Shown: positions 18,542 through 27,851 of the stretch, piece by piece
Layout: every line of letters starts with the position of its first letter
Numbering within the stretch: position 1 is the stretch's first letter
NCBI RefSeq assembly: GCF_020531905.1
Contig: NZ_JAJAWG010000002.1
Span: forward strand, 434,001 to 498,000
Direction of reading: 5' to 3'
From: Deefgea salmonis
Lineage (GTDB): Bacteria; Pseudomonadota; Gammaproteobacteria; Burkholderiales; Chitinibacteraceae
DNA length: 64,000 bases
Made by a program: the position numbers and the translations under genes
Notes under the pieces: generated by a model
What the model saw: only the letters and a program-made list of their open reading frames with translations
Database searches by the model: none
What the model was told of the DNA's origin: nothing

Positions 18542-19522
18542 TTATAAATCCGCTGGTACTTGCGGCAGCATTGCGCCGCTGGTCAAAATACCCCACGCCA
18601 TCCAGCCGGCGATCAGCACATAAATGAGGCGCGGCAGCCATGCCGCCAATTGCGTAGCGCTGTGCGCTAGATCGGCGCTTTGTTGATTGGCAACGCGTTG
18701 CAGCATTTCAGGCAATGTGCCGCTGGCTTCGCCCGTTTCTACCATCGCGACCAAACGTGGATCCGCCAACCATGGCACGGCGCTGAGCGCGGCGGTGAGC
18801 GTTTGGCCGCGCTTTAATTATCGTAATAATGGCTGACTTTGTTGTTGTAAATACGCGCAGTTGAGCGTCGATTGTGCAATCGGTATGGCGGCAAACATCG
18901 ATACGCCTGCGTGCAGCAGCAGCGCCAAACTGGCGATAAAATCATGCTGCTTGCTGCGTAAATACCAAGCGCCCAATAGCGGCGTTTGCAGCAAGGCCTT
19001 AACCAGCGTTGCTGAGGTATTGCGCTCAAACGATTGCAGTACCAATCTTCCAAGCCGATACATCAAGTAAATTAAGAGCAGCGGCGTAATAATCCCCAGA
19101 GCATAGCTCGATAAACTGAGCGATCCCATTATCAATGCGGGTAGTGGATTAATCAGTAGCGCCAGCAACAGGGTGAGGGCGGGCATCGCTAATTTGGCGC
19201 GAACTTGCTTGGTTAAACGGGCAATCAGCGCCGATTGCTCGGCTAGGCGGTTATAGAGCAGGGCAGGGCTGCCGGCATGGCAAGCCGCCGCGACCAACGC
19301 CGCATCCAGTGGATTAAATAAACCGGCTTGCACGCCTGCTTGGGCGATGGATTTGCCGCGCGCCAAGGCTTTACGCATGCTGGCTAATTGTGGCTGATAG
19401 CGTGGCGCTAGATTGAGGCTGGCTAAAGCATGGTCCGTCGGTAAGCCAGCGCGCTCGAGCACGGCCAATTGGCTGAATAAATCAGCCCGAATTGCATGCG
19501 GTAGTGGCGAAAATGAGCTCAT
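18542..19522 (-). pseudogene. Type II secretion/type IV pilus GspF/PilC-like inner-membrane protein, interrupted by an in-frame stop
   Basis: A single reading frame encodes about 326 residues but carries a TAA at 18818-18820. Before the stop (residues 1-234) are one T2SS-F-like cytoplasmic helical domain (LAVLERAGLPTDHAL... LASMRKALARGKSIAQA) and two membrane segments, then the beginning of the second T2SS-F repeat (FIASLALLLHAGVSM). After the stop the same frame continues with the expected second-repeat ending, VAMVETGEASGTLPEMLQRVANQ, and a terminal membrane segment. No other secretion genes are adjacent. Either a recent nonsense mutation, a sequencing error, or readthrough. Confidence 0.8.
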
Positions 19523-19589
19523 AGGCTGCAGTATTGCTGATTGAGCTTAAAAATGCGACTGTGATGGCTGTCAGCTTGTTGACAATCGG

Positions 19590-19850
19590 AGCGGCTTGAG
19601 TTGCAATAGACGCTCTTGAACGACAAGAGAGGCGCCTTGCCCAGGTCGTACTACCGCAGAGATCAAGCTCTGTGTGCGCTATGCATCGCGGTTTGCGATG
19701 CAGCTGCACCATCGGTGGTATTAGGGGGAGCAAGGCCGAAGTGATTGGAGACTTGAATCTCCGATTGCTGGTTACAGAGGCTGAATCCTCTGAACTGTCA
19801 GTAATCATCGATTACTGGAGTGCTCTTGGTGATGATTTCATTGTCAGCTG
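19590..19850 (+). promoter_or_regulatory. Lysine riboswitch (L-box) controlling dapA
   Basis: The leader shows the conserved lysine aptamer blocks in order: AGAGAGGCGCCTTGCCCA, a hairpin arm around ATGCATCGCGGTTTGCGATGCA, then GGGGGAGCAAGGCCGAAGTG, the stem TTGGAGACTTGAATCTCCGA, GCTGGTTACAGAGGCTGAAT with CCTCTGAACTGTCA. These match the E. coli lysC leader pattern (AGAGGCGCGTTGCCCA, GCCGAGGTGAT, GGCTGAATCCCC, TTGTCA). CAAGAG near 19624 and CTCTTG near 19823 can form P1; a hairpin CTCTTG/CAAGAG immediately upstream could compete. Whether control is by termination or by blocking translation is not evident. Boundaries are approximate. Confidence 0.88.
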
Positions 19851-19915
19851 GCGTGTTGCCGGCGCATCATTGCCGCACTTTTCCTCTCTCCAAGCGTCTT
19901 GTATTGGAGATCACC

Positions 19916-20779
19916 ATGACTGTTACTCAGACCCCACTTTGGACCGCACTGATTACGCCGATGCACGCCGATGGCGGCGTGGATTTTGCGGCGTTAACGC
20001 GTTTATTGCACGAGCAAGCTGCAGCCGGCAACGGTATTACGCTGCTCGGTTCAACCGGCGAAGGCGCGAATTTAAGTTTGGCTGAGCGCCAAGCGATTAT
20101 TGAGCATGCCTGTCGTTTGCAGTTGAATGTGCCGCTCATGGTGGGCGTGGGTGGTTTGGATTTGGCCAGCCAATTAGATTGGTTGGCTTTTTGCGAAACG
20201 CAGCCGGTGTCGGCGTATTTATTGGTGACGCCGATTTATGCCAAGCCCGGCGCGCAAGGTCAGCAGCGCTGGTTTCAAGCCTTGCTCGATGCGGTGAGCA
20301 AACCGTGCATGTTGTATAACATTCCATCGCGCTCGGGCGTGGCTTTGGCCGAAGCGGCGATTGCCGCTTTAATTGGTCATCCAAATTTTTGGGCGGTGAA
20401 AGAATCTGGCGGCAATCCACTGCGGTTTGCTGAGCTTAAATCGGCGTTTCCACAAATTGCGTGGTACTCGGGCGACGATGTGTGGTTTGCCGAGCATGCC
20501 TTATTGGGCGCGGCCGGTTTAGTCTCGGTGGCGAGTAATGTTTGGCCGCAGCAAGTGGCCGATATCGTGGCTAAAGGTTTGGCGGGTGAGGCTATTGGGG
20601 CGGTATTGCGCGAGACGGCGGAGAGTTTATTTGTCGCACCAAGCCCGATTCCGACTAAAGCGTTAATGCATTATCAGCAGCGCATTGCCAGTAATGTATT
20701 ACGCTTGCCGTTATGCGCCGAAGATTTAGCTTCGCTGGCACCGTTATTGGCGGCGGATTTGCAATGGGCAGCGGCTTAA
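19916..20779 (+). CDS. dapA: 4-hydroxy-tetrahydrodipicolinate synthase DapA
   Basis: First committed enzyme of the diaminopimelate/lysine pathway, condensing pyruvate with aspartate semialdehyde. 287 residues from the ATG at 19916; GGAG of TTGGAGATCACC serves as ribosome site. Motifs: WTALITPMHADGGVDFAAL, LGSTGEGANLSLAER, YNIPSRSG (Tyr134) and VKESGG (Schiff-base Lys162). The substrate-loop GTTGE of classical DapA reads GSTGE here, a conservative change. The lysine riboswitch in its leader supports the assignment over related aldolases. Followed by a terminator, so monocistronic. Confidence 0.92.
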   Translation: MTVTQTPLWTALITPMHADGGVDFAALTRLLHEQAAAGNGITLLGSTGEGANLSLAERQAIIEHACRLQLNVPLMVGVGGLDLASQLDWLAFCETQPVSAYLLVTPIYAKPGAQGQQRWFQALLDAVSKPCMLYNIPSRSGVALAEAAIAALIGHPNFWAVKESGGNPLRFAELKSAFPQIAWYSGDDVWFAEHALLGAAGLVSVASNVWPQQVADIVAKGLAGEAIGAVLRETAESLFVAPSPIPTKALMHYQQRIASNVLRLPLCAEDLASLAPLLAADLQWAAA

Positions 20780-20814
20780 ACGCTCACCATCATCGTGATA
20801 GACAAAGATAGATA

Positions 20815-20848
20815 CAAAAAAAACCGCCATGATGGCGGTTTTTTTTGA
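20815..20848. terminator. Bidirectional terminator between dapA and the nitronate-monooxygenase-like gene
   Basis: Stem AAAAAAAACCGCCAT / ATGGCGGTTTTTTTT flanking a short G/A centre; A-tract and T-tract on either side let it serve both convergent genes. Confidence 0.9.
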
Positions 20849-20862
20849 ACCTGCAGATTAAC

Positions 20863-22137
20863 TTAGACCGCAGCTTCATCCAATTCGGGCAAGGCCACTT
20901 GGTTGTTGGTGCTAAATTGGTAGTCTTTAAACACGTGCTCGGCAGTCAGCAATTGATAGCGGCCGTCAGGCAATTGATTACTGGTGTCTTTGAGGCGGTA
21001 AGTGTAGTGGCCGCAAGTCCAACAATCAAAATTACGCATGTGCGTGCACAAGCAGGTTTTTTCGTAAACGTGAATTTCAGAAATCTTTTTCGCGTTTGGA
21101 TTTTCTTCGATGACTTTGTTATACGCCTGAATGTAAGAGCAGCTGCCATTGGCATCGAGCAAATAACCATACGCTTCACAATTGGGGCGAATACCGGAAC
21201 CAATGGCGGGGGTGTTTTTCAACATTCGCATTGGGTAGCCTGTGGGTGAAATTTGATTCACTTCGATCAGGTCTTCATCGGCTTTAAAGTACTCTTGCTT
21301 GACATTGTCCGGCAAACCGCACTCTTTGGTGACGGTAAACCGAGTGGCCACTTGTACGCCGCCCGCGCCCATTTCTAAGAATTTAACCGCATCAGAACCG
21401 GTGAAAATACCACCGGCTGGAATCACCGGCATATTCTCGTAGCCTTCTTTTTGTACCCATGCGAGCACTTCGGCCACGATGTCTTCTAGCTTAAATTCAG
21501 CCCAATCCATACCAAAGCCTAAATGGCCGCCAGCCAATGGGCCTTCAACGACGACAAAATCCGGTAGGCGGCCAGTACGGGCCGATTTTTTGATAAACAA
21601 TTGCAGGGCGCGTACCGACGACACAATAATCCCGAGCTTGGCGGTATGAAAACGCGGGTGGCTTTCAATCAGCGCAAAAGAGCCCAAATGCAAACCGGCG
21701 GCCAAAGTGATGCCGTCGATGCCGGCGTCGAGCGCGGCATTCATTCGCACGCGTAAGGTTTCTTTGGGGCCGTTCATCGTCAACTTTTCCATACAGTTGA
21801 TGAAGATCATGCCATTGCCTTGCTTACGCGCCATGGTGGCTTCAACGTGTAAACGGGTGGCGTTGGTCAGTTGTTCTAAATCGAATTGCACCACGGCTTT
21901 GTCGCTGTTGGCGACGTTGAACTTGTATTGCTTGAGTTTGTCTTTGACGTATTTTGTGTTGTAGCGACGATCGGTGACCGTATTAATCATCGCGTCGGAG
22001 ATATGCCCGATGCCGCCAAGACGGCAAGCTTCTAGTGCTAAGTCGGCCGTGGAGATGTCCACACCCATGCCACCGATCATAATCGGCACATACTCTTCTT
22101 TACCAAATTTCAGACGAAAATCATCAACACGCTTCAT
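20863..22137 (-). CDS. NAD(P)H-dependent flavin oxidoreductase, nitronate monooxygenase-like
   Basis: 424 residues with a TIM-barrel flavin-binding pattern: VPIMIGGMGVDISTADLALEACRLGGIGHIS at the N-terminus, GIDGITLAAGLHLGSFALIESH, DFVVVEGPLAGGHLG, MPVIPAGGIFTGSDAVKFLEMGAGGVQVATRFT (phosphate-binding GG...GA loop). The C-terminal ~100 residues contain a cysteine cluster (TCLCTHMRNFDCWTCGHYTYR) unusual for simple nitronate monooxygenases; it could bind metal. It belongs to the NMO/2-nitropropane dioxygenase superfamily; natural substrate unknown. Confidence 0.85.
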   Translation of the reverse strand: MKRVDDFRLKFGKEEYVPIMIGGMGVDISTADLALEACRLGGIGHISDAMINTVTDRRYNTKYVKDKLKQYKFNVANSDKAVVQFDLEQLTNATRLHVEATMARKQGNGMIFINCMEKLTMNGPKETLRVRMNAALDAGIDGITLAAGLHLGSFALIESHPRFHTAKLGIIVSSVRALQLFIKKSARTGRLPDFVVVEGPLAGGHLGFGMDWAEFKLEDIVAEVLAWVQKEGYENMPVIPAGGIFTGSDAVKFLEMGAGGVQVATRFTVTKECGLPDNVKQEYFKADEDLIEVNQISPTGYPMRMLKNTPAIGSGIRPNCEAYGYLLDANGSCSYIQAYNKVIEENPNAKKISEIHVYEKTCLCTHMRNFDCWTCGHYTYRLKDTSNQLPDGRYQLLTAEHVFKDYQFSTNNQVALPELDEAAV

Positions 22138-22420
22138 TAGATCGTTCCATTCTTAAGCTGGTTTTAAGGCCAGCTCAATGATGAGTAAAATTTTTCAATG
22201 GCGAATGATAACGTGTAAAAGGGGTTTTTGGCTTGTGTCAATGATGACAATACGCAAGATTTTGCCAAAGGCATCATTGTGTAACTCTTTTTTCTTTCAA
22301 ATTTAAGTTGTTTTTGTCGTGGTTATTTCTTTGTTGGTCAGGAAAAGACAAGGGAAGATGTAAAGCCAAATTCAAATCTAAATCATTTAGAATAGCCACT
22401 TCGATTTAAAAGGAGCCGCA

Positions 22421-23641
22421 ATGGCGCAGATACTCTGGTTTTCGCAGCTTGCTGAGTCGCTGGCTGAGCGTCAGGCGGCGCATTTGTATCGCTTTCGGCG
22501 GGTGTTAACTTCAGCGCAAGGGCCACAAGTTGAGTTAGCAGGGCAAAAGCTGTGTAATTTTTGCAGTAATGATTACTTAGGCTTGGCCAATCACCCACAA
22601 TTGATCGCTGCCGCGCAAGCGGGCGCGGCGCGTTGGGGCGTGGGTAGCGGCGCTTCGCATTTGGTCGCTGGGCATTTTGCCGTTGAGCAGCAGCTGGAAG
22701 AACGCTTGGCGGCGTGGGCCAATAAACCGGCGGCGATCACTTTGTCGACCGGTTATATGGCCAATTTGGCGGTGATTACCGGTTTGATGTCGCGTGGCGA
22801 TGCGATTTTTGCTGATAAGCTCAATCATGCTTCGCTCAATGATGCGATGGTGTTGTCGCGCGCCGACGTAAAACGTTTCGCGCATGGCGATCTGCCAGCC
22901 TTGGCGCGGCAATTGGCCGCATCGAAAGCTGCGCGCAAAATGATTGTGGTCGACGCCGTCTTTAGCATGGATGGCGATATTGCGCCGCTGGCCGAAATGC
23001 TTAAATTGGCCGAGCAGTACGACGCGCTACTGTATGTCGATGACGCGCATGGCTTTGGGGTATTAGGCAATGGCCGTGGCACTTTGGCCGAGCTGGGTTT
23101 GTCGTCGCCACGGATTATTTATATGGCGACTTTGGGTAAGGCGGCTGGCGTTGCCGGGGCGTATATTGCTGCAGAGCAGGTGGTGATTGATTATCTGATC
23201 AATACCGCTAAGCCGTATATCTATACCACGGCTGCGCCGCCATTGATTGCTGCGGCGATGCATGCCAGTTTGGATTTAATTGCGCAGGATGTGGCGCGGC
23301 GTGTGCGCTTGCAGCAGCATATTGCGTATTTCCGCCAGCGTTTGGCAGGCGCTTGCACTTTATTGCCGTCGAAAACGGCGATTCAGCCGATTATTTTGCC
23401 CAGTAGCGAAATCGCCGTGCAAGTTTCTGCCGCTTTATTTGCTGCTGGATTTTGGGTGGCGGCGATTCGCCCACCCACGGTGATCACGCCGCGTTTGCGG
23501 GTGGTGCTCAGTGCCGCGCATACGCACGAAGAAGTCGCAGCCTTATGTGAGCAGTTGCTGCGCATTTTAGCGGCATTGCCTGCGGTCGATTCAACGCCTA
23601 CGACCGATTCCGATGGCATCGATTTAAGCGAAATAGATTAA
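22421..23641 (+). CDS. bioF: 8-amino-7-oxononanoate synthase BioF
   Basis: PLP enzyme joining pimeloyl-ACP and alanine in biotin synthesis. 406 residues, slightly long because of a Ser/Thr/Asp tail. Motifs: LCNFCSNDYLGLANHP, GVGSGASHLVAGH, FADKLNHASLNDA, VVDAVFSMDGDIAPL, LLYVDDAHGFGVLG and the PLP lysine in TLGKAAG (Lys240). SD AAAGGAG is well placed. It begins a biotin cluster with bioH 1.2 kb downstream. Confidence 0.94.
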   Translation: MAQILWFSQLAESLAERQAAHLYRFRRVLTSAQGPQVELAGQKLCNFCSNDYLGLANHPQLIAAAQAGAARWGVGSGASHLVAGHFAVEQQLEERLAAWANKPAAITLSTGYMANLAVITGLMSRGDAIFADKLNHASLNDAMVLSRADVKRFAHGDLPALARQLAASKAARKMIVVDAVFSMDGDIAPLAEMLKLAEQYDALLYVDDAHGFGVLGNGRGTLAELGLSSPRIIYMATLGKAAGVAGAYIAAEQVVIDYLINTAKPYIYTTAAPPLIAAAMHASLDLIAQDVARRVRLQQHIAYFRQRLAGACTLLPSKTAIQPIILPSSEIAVQVSAALFAAGFWVAAIRPPTVITPRLRVVLSAAHTHEEVAALCEQLLRILAALPAVDSTPTTDSDGIDLSEID

Positions 23642-23665
23642 GGATTAAGGGATTAAGGCGTTTTT

Positions 23666-24526
23666 ATGCTCAAACTCAAACTCAATCTCATCGGCCCTGG
23701 CCGCTTGGGGCAATCTATGGCCCGCTTGGCGCAATTGTCGGGTCAATATCAGATTGCTGGCGTGTTGGCGCGAACGCCAGCGGCGCAAAAGGCGCTGGAT
23801 TTTATCGGCGCCGGGCAAGTAGTCAAGACGCTATCGGCGTTGCCCGCCGCCGATTTATGGTTGCTTGCGGTGCCCGATTCAGCGATTGCTGCGGTGGCGA
23901 GCGAGCTGGCTCAGGCTGGCGTGATTGCTGCGGGCAATGTGGTGTTTCATGCCAGCGGCGCATTAGATGCGCAGCAGTTGGCGTCACTCCGTGCGCAAGG
24001 CGCGGCGCTGGCCAGCGTGCATCCAGCGTTTTCTTTTGCCGATCCGGCGCGCGCAGTAGCGACGTTTGCTGGCACGCTGTGCGCGATTGAAGGCGACGCG
24101 GTGGCGTGTGGGCGCTTGCAAGCGTGGGTCAGTGATTTGGGCGGGGTGCCATTTGCACTGCAAGCTGGCGGTAAAACGGCGTATCACGCCGCACTCACTA
24201 TGGCTGCCAATTATCTGGTGACTTTGGCTGAGGTGTCGCTGCAAACCGCCAATCAAGCAGGTATCGCGCCCGAGATGGCGCAGCGCTTGGTGTTGGGGCT
24301 GATGCAGCAAACCTTAAATAACATCGTCGCCATTGGGCCTGCTGCGGCATTGACGGGGCCGATTGTGCGCGGCGATAGTGCCACCGTCGCCCAGCACTTG
24401 GCGGTTTTACCGCGCCAGTATCGATCCTTGTATCAAGTTTTGGGGCAACATACGCTATGCCTCGCCGGTGAGCGTTTAAACCCGCAGCAGCGGCAAGCGT
24501 TGGCGCAATATTTACATGAGCAATGA
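23666..24526 (+). CDS. Rossmann-fold protein with DUF2520 domain
   Basis: 286 residues. N-terminal Rossmann domain with the nucleotide-binding loop LIGPGRLGQSMARLA (about 8-22), then VPDSAIAAVASEL and HASGALDAQQLASLRAQGAALASVHPAFSFADP, the junction typical of Rossmann-like/DUF2520 proteins, followed by an all-helical C-terminal domain resembling 6-phosphogluconate dehydrogenase folds. Function of the family is not established. Spacing of 24 bp from bioF implies an operon, with three ATTAAGG-like units in the junction. Confidence 0.87.
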   Translation: MLKLKLNLIGPGRLGQSMARLAQLSGQYQIAGVLARTPAAQKALDFIGAGQVVKTLSALPAADLWLLAVPDSAIAAVASELAQAGVIAAGNVVFHASGALDAQQLASLRAQGAALASVHPAFSFADPARAVATFAGTLCAIEGDAVACGRLQAWVSDLGGVPFALQAGGKTAYHAALTMAANYLVTLAEVSLQTANQAGIAPEMAQRLVLGLMQQTLNNIVAIGPAAALTGPIVRGDSATVAQHLAVLPRQYRSLYQVLGQHTLCLAGERLNPQQRQALAQYLHEQ

Positions 24527-24654
24527 GGTGTTGGGTGGGTATATGATTGCAGGCTATAAAATTAAAGCGCTGTATATGGATACCCATTTGGCATGAGCTT
24601 TGTTCGAACTTGATGTTGATCGCTTATATCACCAGTGCTTGAGCTGATCGACTT

Positions 24655-24750
24655 CAACTCCTTCCCCCTTGATGGGGGAAGGTTGGGATGGGGGTGTTGA
24701 GCTGTACGCCGGCGTCTCACCCTCACCCTCTCCCATCAAGGGAGAGGGAA
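24655..24750. repeat. Paired inverted-repeat element (REP/BIME-like)
   Basis: Two hairpins facing each other: CCTTCCCCC-TTGAT-GGGGGAAGG at 24660-24682 and CCCTCTCCC-ATCAA-GGGAGAGGG at 24726-24748. Their cores are reverse complements of one another (CTCCCTTGATGGGAG type), separated by about 43 bp. This is the look of a REP pair, and no protein is encoded. Confidence 0.8.
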
Positions 24751-24764
24751 TGCGCGAAGCTACG

Positions 24765-24790
24765 ATCAACGCGTAATCTGAACATCGCCT
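24765..24790 (+). repeat. 26-bp dispersed repeat, copy 1
   Basis: Reads ATCAACGCGTAATCTGAACA then TCGCCT and differs at one position from the copy at 55036-55061. It sits between the REP pair and bioH. Confidence 0.7.
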
Positions 24791-24842
24791 TGGTATGGTG
24801 GGCGATATGTCAGCCCTAAATCGATTGACTGGGAATAAATGA

Positions 24843-25604
24843 ATGTGGATTGAAACGCGGGGCCAAGGGCCTGATGTGGTGTTGTTGCATGGTTGGGCGA
24901 TGAATAGCACGGTATGGAATTCGATTGCCGATGCGCTGGCGCAAGATTATTGCGTGCATTTAGTCGACTTGCCCGGCCATGGGGCGTCGCCAGCGAATGG
25001 GGCGTTAAGTCTGCCAGCGATGGTGGCGGCAGTGGATGCGGCGTTTCCTTGGCCGGTGCAAGTGATCGGCTGGTCTTTGGGCGGCGCGGTGGCAGCGCAG
25101 TGGGCGATCAGTCAGCCGCAAAAAGTAAAGTCCTTGAGCCTTATTGCATCTAGTCCGTGCTTTATGCAGCAAGCCGATTGGGCCAGCGCGATGCCAGCTA
25201 CGGTATTGGCGCAATTTGCTGAGCAATTGCAGCAAGATTGGCAAGGTACACTCAAACGCTTTATCAGTTTGCAAGCAATGGGGGACGCCAGCGCGCGCGC
25301 AGTGACTAAGGAATTACTCGCCGATTTATTCAAGCACGGTGAGCCCAGTTTAACTGCGTTGAGTGAGGGTTTGGCGATTTTGCGCGATACCGATTTACGT
25401 GCGCAAATTAGCCAAATTGATTGCCCAGTGCTGCTGCAATACGGTGATCGAGATACCTTAACGCCAGTGGCGGTGGCGCATTGGTTGGCCAGTCAATTGA
25501 GTGATGTGACGTTGAAAATTCATCAAGGTGCAGCACATGCGCCGTTTTTGTCGCATCGCGATGCGTTTTTGGCGACGCAGTTGGCGTTTCTGGCCAAAAA
25601 CTAA
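24843..25604 (+). CDS. bioH: Pimeloyl-ACP methyl ester carboxylesterase BioH
   Basis: Alpha/beta hydrolase releasing pimeloyl-ACP from its methyl ester for biotin synthesis. 253 residues, typical length. Motifs: VVLLHGWAMNSTVWNSIAD (oxyanion region), LVDLPGHGAS, VIGWSLGGAVAAQWA (nucleophile Ser in GWSLGG), LQYGDRDTLTP (Asp) and HQGAAHAPFLSH (His), giving a complete triad. No bioC follows in this window; the next gene is an unrelated chemoreceptor. Confidence 0.92.
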   Translation: MWIETRGQGPDVVLLHGWAMNSTVWNSIADALAQDYCVHLVDLPGHGASPANGALSLPAMVAAVDAAFPWPVQVIGWSLGGAVAAQWAISQPQKVKSLSLIASSPCFMQQADWASAMPATVLAQFAEQLQQDWQGTLKRFISLQAMGDASARAVTKELLADLFKHGEPSLTALSEGLAILRDTDLRAQISQIDCPVLLQYGDRDTLTPVAVAHWLASQLSDVTLKIHQGAAHAPFLSHRDAFLATQLAFLAKN

Positions 25605-25650
25605 TGCTGGTGCTCGAGCAACGACGCGGCCAATCGCGCGAGCGGGCGGT

Positions 25651-27648
25651 TTAGAGCTTGAACTGGGTAACGAGCTGATCTAATTGAGTGGCACTGCGTT
25701 TGAGCTCGAGCGATAAACCGGCATTGGCATCAGCACTCAGACTATTGTCCTCGGCCAGCCGAGCAATCCGTTCGACACTTTGTGCAATGGCGTGGCTGGC
25801 GAGTTTTTGTTCGGCCATGGCCGAATTGATTTCAGCAATGGCGTTGAGCTCTTCGCGGCTACTGCTATTGATATTACTGAGCGCCTTGCTGGCATCGCCC
25901 ACCCGTTCGCTACCGCGTGCCATTTCTTCGCGAGCGATCACCATGCCTTTGACCGCTTCGTCAGTGTCTTTACGAATGGTGGAAACGAGCTTGGTGATTT
26001 CGGTGGTCGATGCGCTAGTGCGCTCGGCTAATTTACGCACTTCATCGGCCACCACGGCAAACCCTCGGCCTTGCTCGCCCGCACGAGCGGCTTCTATGGC
26101 GGCATTGAGTGCCAATAAATTGGTTTGATCGGCGATTTCTTTAATGACTTGCACGATGCTGCCAATTTCAGTCGAATGCACTTGCATATTGTCGACTTTC
26201 CCGCCCAAGTCTTGCAGATTTTCAGAGAGGTCGGTGATTTCATGCAGCACCGATTGCATCAGTGTTTGGCCTTGTTGTACGTCATTTTGCGCGGCTTGCG
26301 CTTGCAGTTCTGATGAGGCGGCGTGCTCAGAAACCGTAGCAATACTCACGCTCATTTGCTCCATGGCCGCCGCCATTTCACTGGAGGCATTGGCTTGATG
26401 GTGCGAGGCTTGCACCACTTGATCTGAGTTTTGATTGAGTCGATCCGCTGAGTTGGAAACGGCATTGGCATTTTGGCGAATCTGGCCGATTAAATGTCGT
26501 AAGCTGATGGCCATGATATTAAAGCTTTCGCCGACATCGGCGAGTTCATCTTTGATATTCAGATGAATCGTTCGGCTTAAATCGCCACTGGCTAGCAATT
26601 CAGTTTCTAAGCGCAATTGATTGACCGAACCATGAATGGATAAATACGCCCCAGTCAATAAATAGGCGCCTAAAGCCAACATGATGAGCGCTAGGCTCAG
26701 CACAAAATTGCGCTGAGCCATAATTCGATTTTCTCTGGCCGTTAAGGCCGTTTCTATTTCGGCAATCACCTGAACAGAAAATTGATTGAGCGCGTCAATA
26801 TTGCGAGTAAGCAATGCAAAATGGGCGGCAGGATCGACCTTAATCTCGGTGTTAGCAAAGCCGGTTTGTAGATATTGAGCAGTTTGATTGAGTTGCTCTC
26901 CGGATGTTTTTCCTGCTGCTTTGAGCTTTTCAACCGAGGTGCGACTCAGTTTTTTATTGATCTGCTCGGCAGTCTGTTGCGTTAAAACTGCCAGCGTACT
27001 CATTTGAATGGCGTCTTCTGGCGTAGCGGTTTTTTCGGTAGCCAGCCGAGTGCCGATACCGCGTGCTTTGGCTAAGGTTTCGGTTGCAGGCATTAAGTTA
27101 GCAAAATAGATATCCTGCAGATAGTAACTGTCGCTTTCTGGGTCTAAAGACAGGCCAGAATAATGTGCGATATCACCCAATAGGGCGATGCTGTGTGCAA
27201 TTACACGACTGTGTTGCTGGAAATTATCGCTCGATTGCTGCCACTGTGTGAGCAACGGCGTGATTTCGGTTTCAAGCTTTTGCCATTTTTCGGGGATTGG
27301 CGTCAGCGGTGTGGTGGCAAGCTGTTTTTTGACTTGATCGATGGCTGTTTTGAGTTTTTGTTCTGACTCGGTAATGGCCGGCGCAAAATCAGTTTTCCCT
27401 TGCAAAAAAGCCGTAGTCAAACCGCGGTGGCGCTGCAATTGGTCAACGACATCGCGCATGATATTGGCGTATTGCAGGCCGACGCGTTCGTTGTTAAGTG
27501 CACTGAGGTCGGTATTAAAGTTAATGACGATTCGAGTCAGCATAAACAGCGTTGGAATCGCCAAAATACAGGCAATCAATATAAATTTTTGAGCAAAGCG
27601 TAATTTTGAGACTAAGGCGATAGCCGGTGAAAATAGCGTGCGCAGCAT
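25651..27648 (-). CDS. Methyl-accepting chemotaxis protein with NIT-like periplasmic domain
   Basis: 665 residues: membrane segment (about 20-42), a large periplasmic all-helical domain (about 43-312) with [16 protein letters not shown], the signature of nitrate/nitrite-sensing NIT-type domains, a second membrane segment (about 313-336), a HAMP linker, and a cytoplasmic signalling domain with the canonical tip [20 protein letters not shown] followed by [21 protein letters not shown]. The helical sensor suggests a small anion ligand, but this is inferred from pattern only. No other chemotaxis genes are adjacent; the 200 bp upstream carry its promoter and the dsbC terminator. Confidence 0.92.
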   Translation of the reverse strand: MLRTLFSPAIALVSKLRFAQKFILIACILAIPTLFMLTRIVINFNTDLSALNNERVGLQYANIMRDVVDQLQRHRGLTTAFLQGKTDFAPAITESEQKLKTAIDQVKKQLATTPLTPIPEKWQKLETEITPLLTQWQQSSDNFQQHSRVIAHSIALLGDIAHYSGLSLDPESDSYYLQDIYFANLMPATETLAKARGIGTRLATEKTATPEDAIQMSTLAVLTQQTAEQINKKLSRTSVEKLKAAGKTSGEQLNQTAQYLQTGFANTEIKVDPAAHFALLTRNIDALNQFSVQVIAEIETALTARENRIMAQRNFVLSLALIMLALGAYLLTGAYLSIHGSVNQLRLETELLASGDLSRTIHLNIKDELADVGESFNIMAISLRHLIGQIRQNANAVSNSADRLNQNSDQVVQASHHQANASSEMAAAMEQMSVSIATVSEHAASSELQAQAAQNDVQQGQTLMQSVLHEITDLSENLQDLGGKVDNMQVHSTEIGSIVQVIKEIADQTNLLALNAAIEAARAGEQGRGFAVVADEVRKLAERTSASTTEITKLVSTIRKDTDEAVKGMVIAREEMARGSERVGDASKALSNINSSSREELNAIAEINSAMAEQKLASHAIAQSVERIARLAEDNSLSADANAGLSLELKRSATQLDQLVTQFKL

Positions 27649-27786
27649 GACTGAGATCTCGATTAAATCGACAGTCCACTATATGAAGTAATTTTCGAGA
27701 AGGATATGTGAAATTAATTAATGCTCATTTTTTTTAAATACTCGCTGGAACTCGGCGATGGCTGCGATTTAAAGATTGAGGGCCAA

Positions 27787-27826
27787 ATATAAAGCCTCGT
27801 CTTTCCATGGCGGAAAAACGAGGCTG
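27787..27826 (-). terminator. Terminator for dsbC
   Basis: On the minus strand, AGCCTCGTTTTTCC and GGAAAGACGAGGCTTTATATTT form an imperfect 8 + 5 bp stem followed by T-rich sequence, 25 bp past the dsbC stop codon. Confidence 0.75.
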
Positions 27827-27851
27827 TGGGCGAATGAATCGGCAGTGAAGC

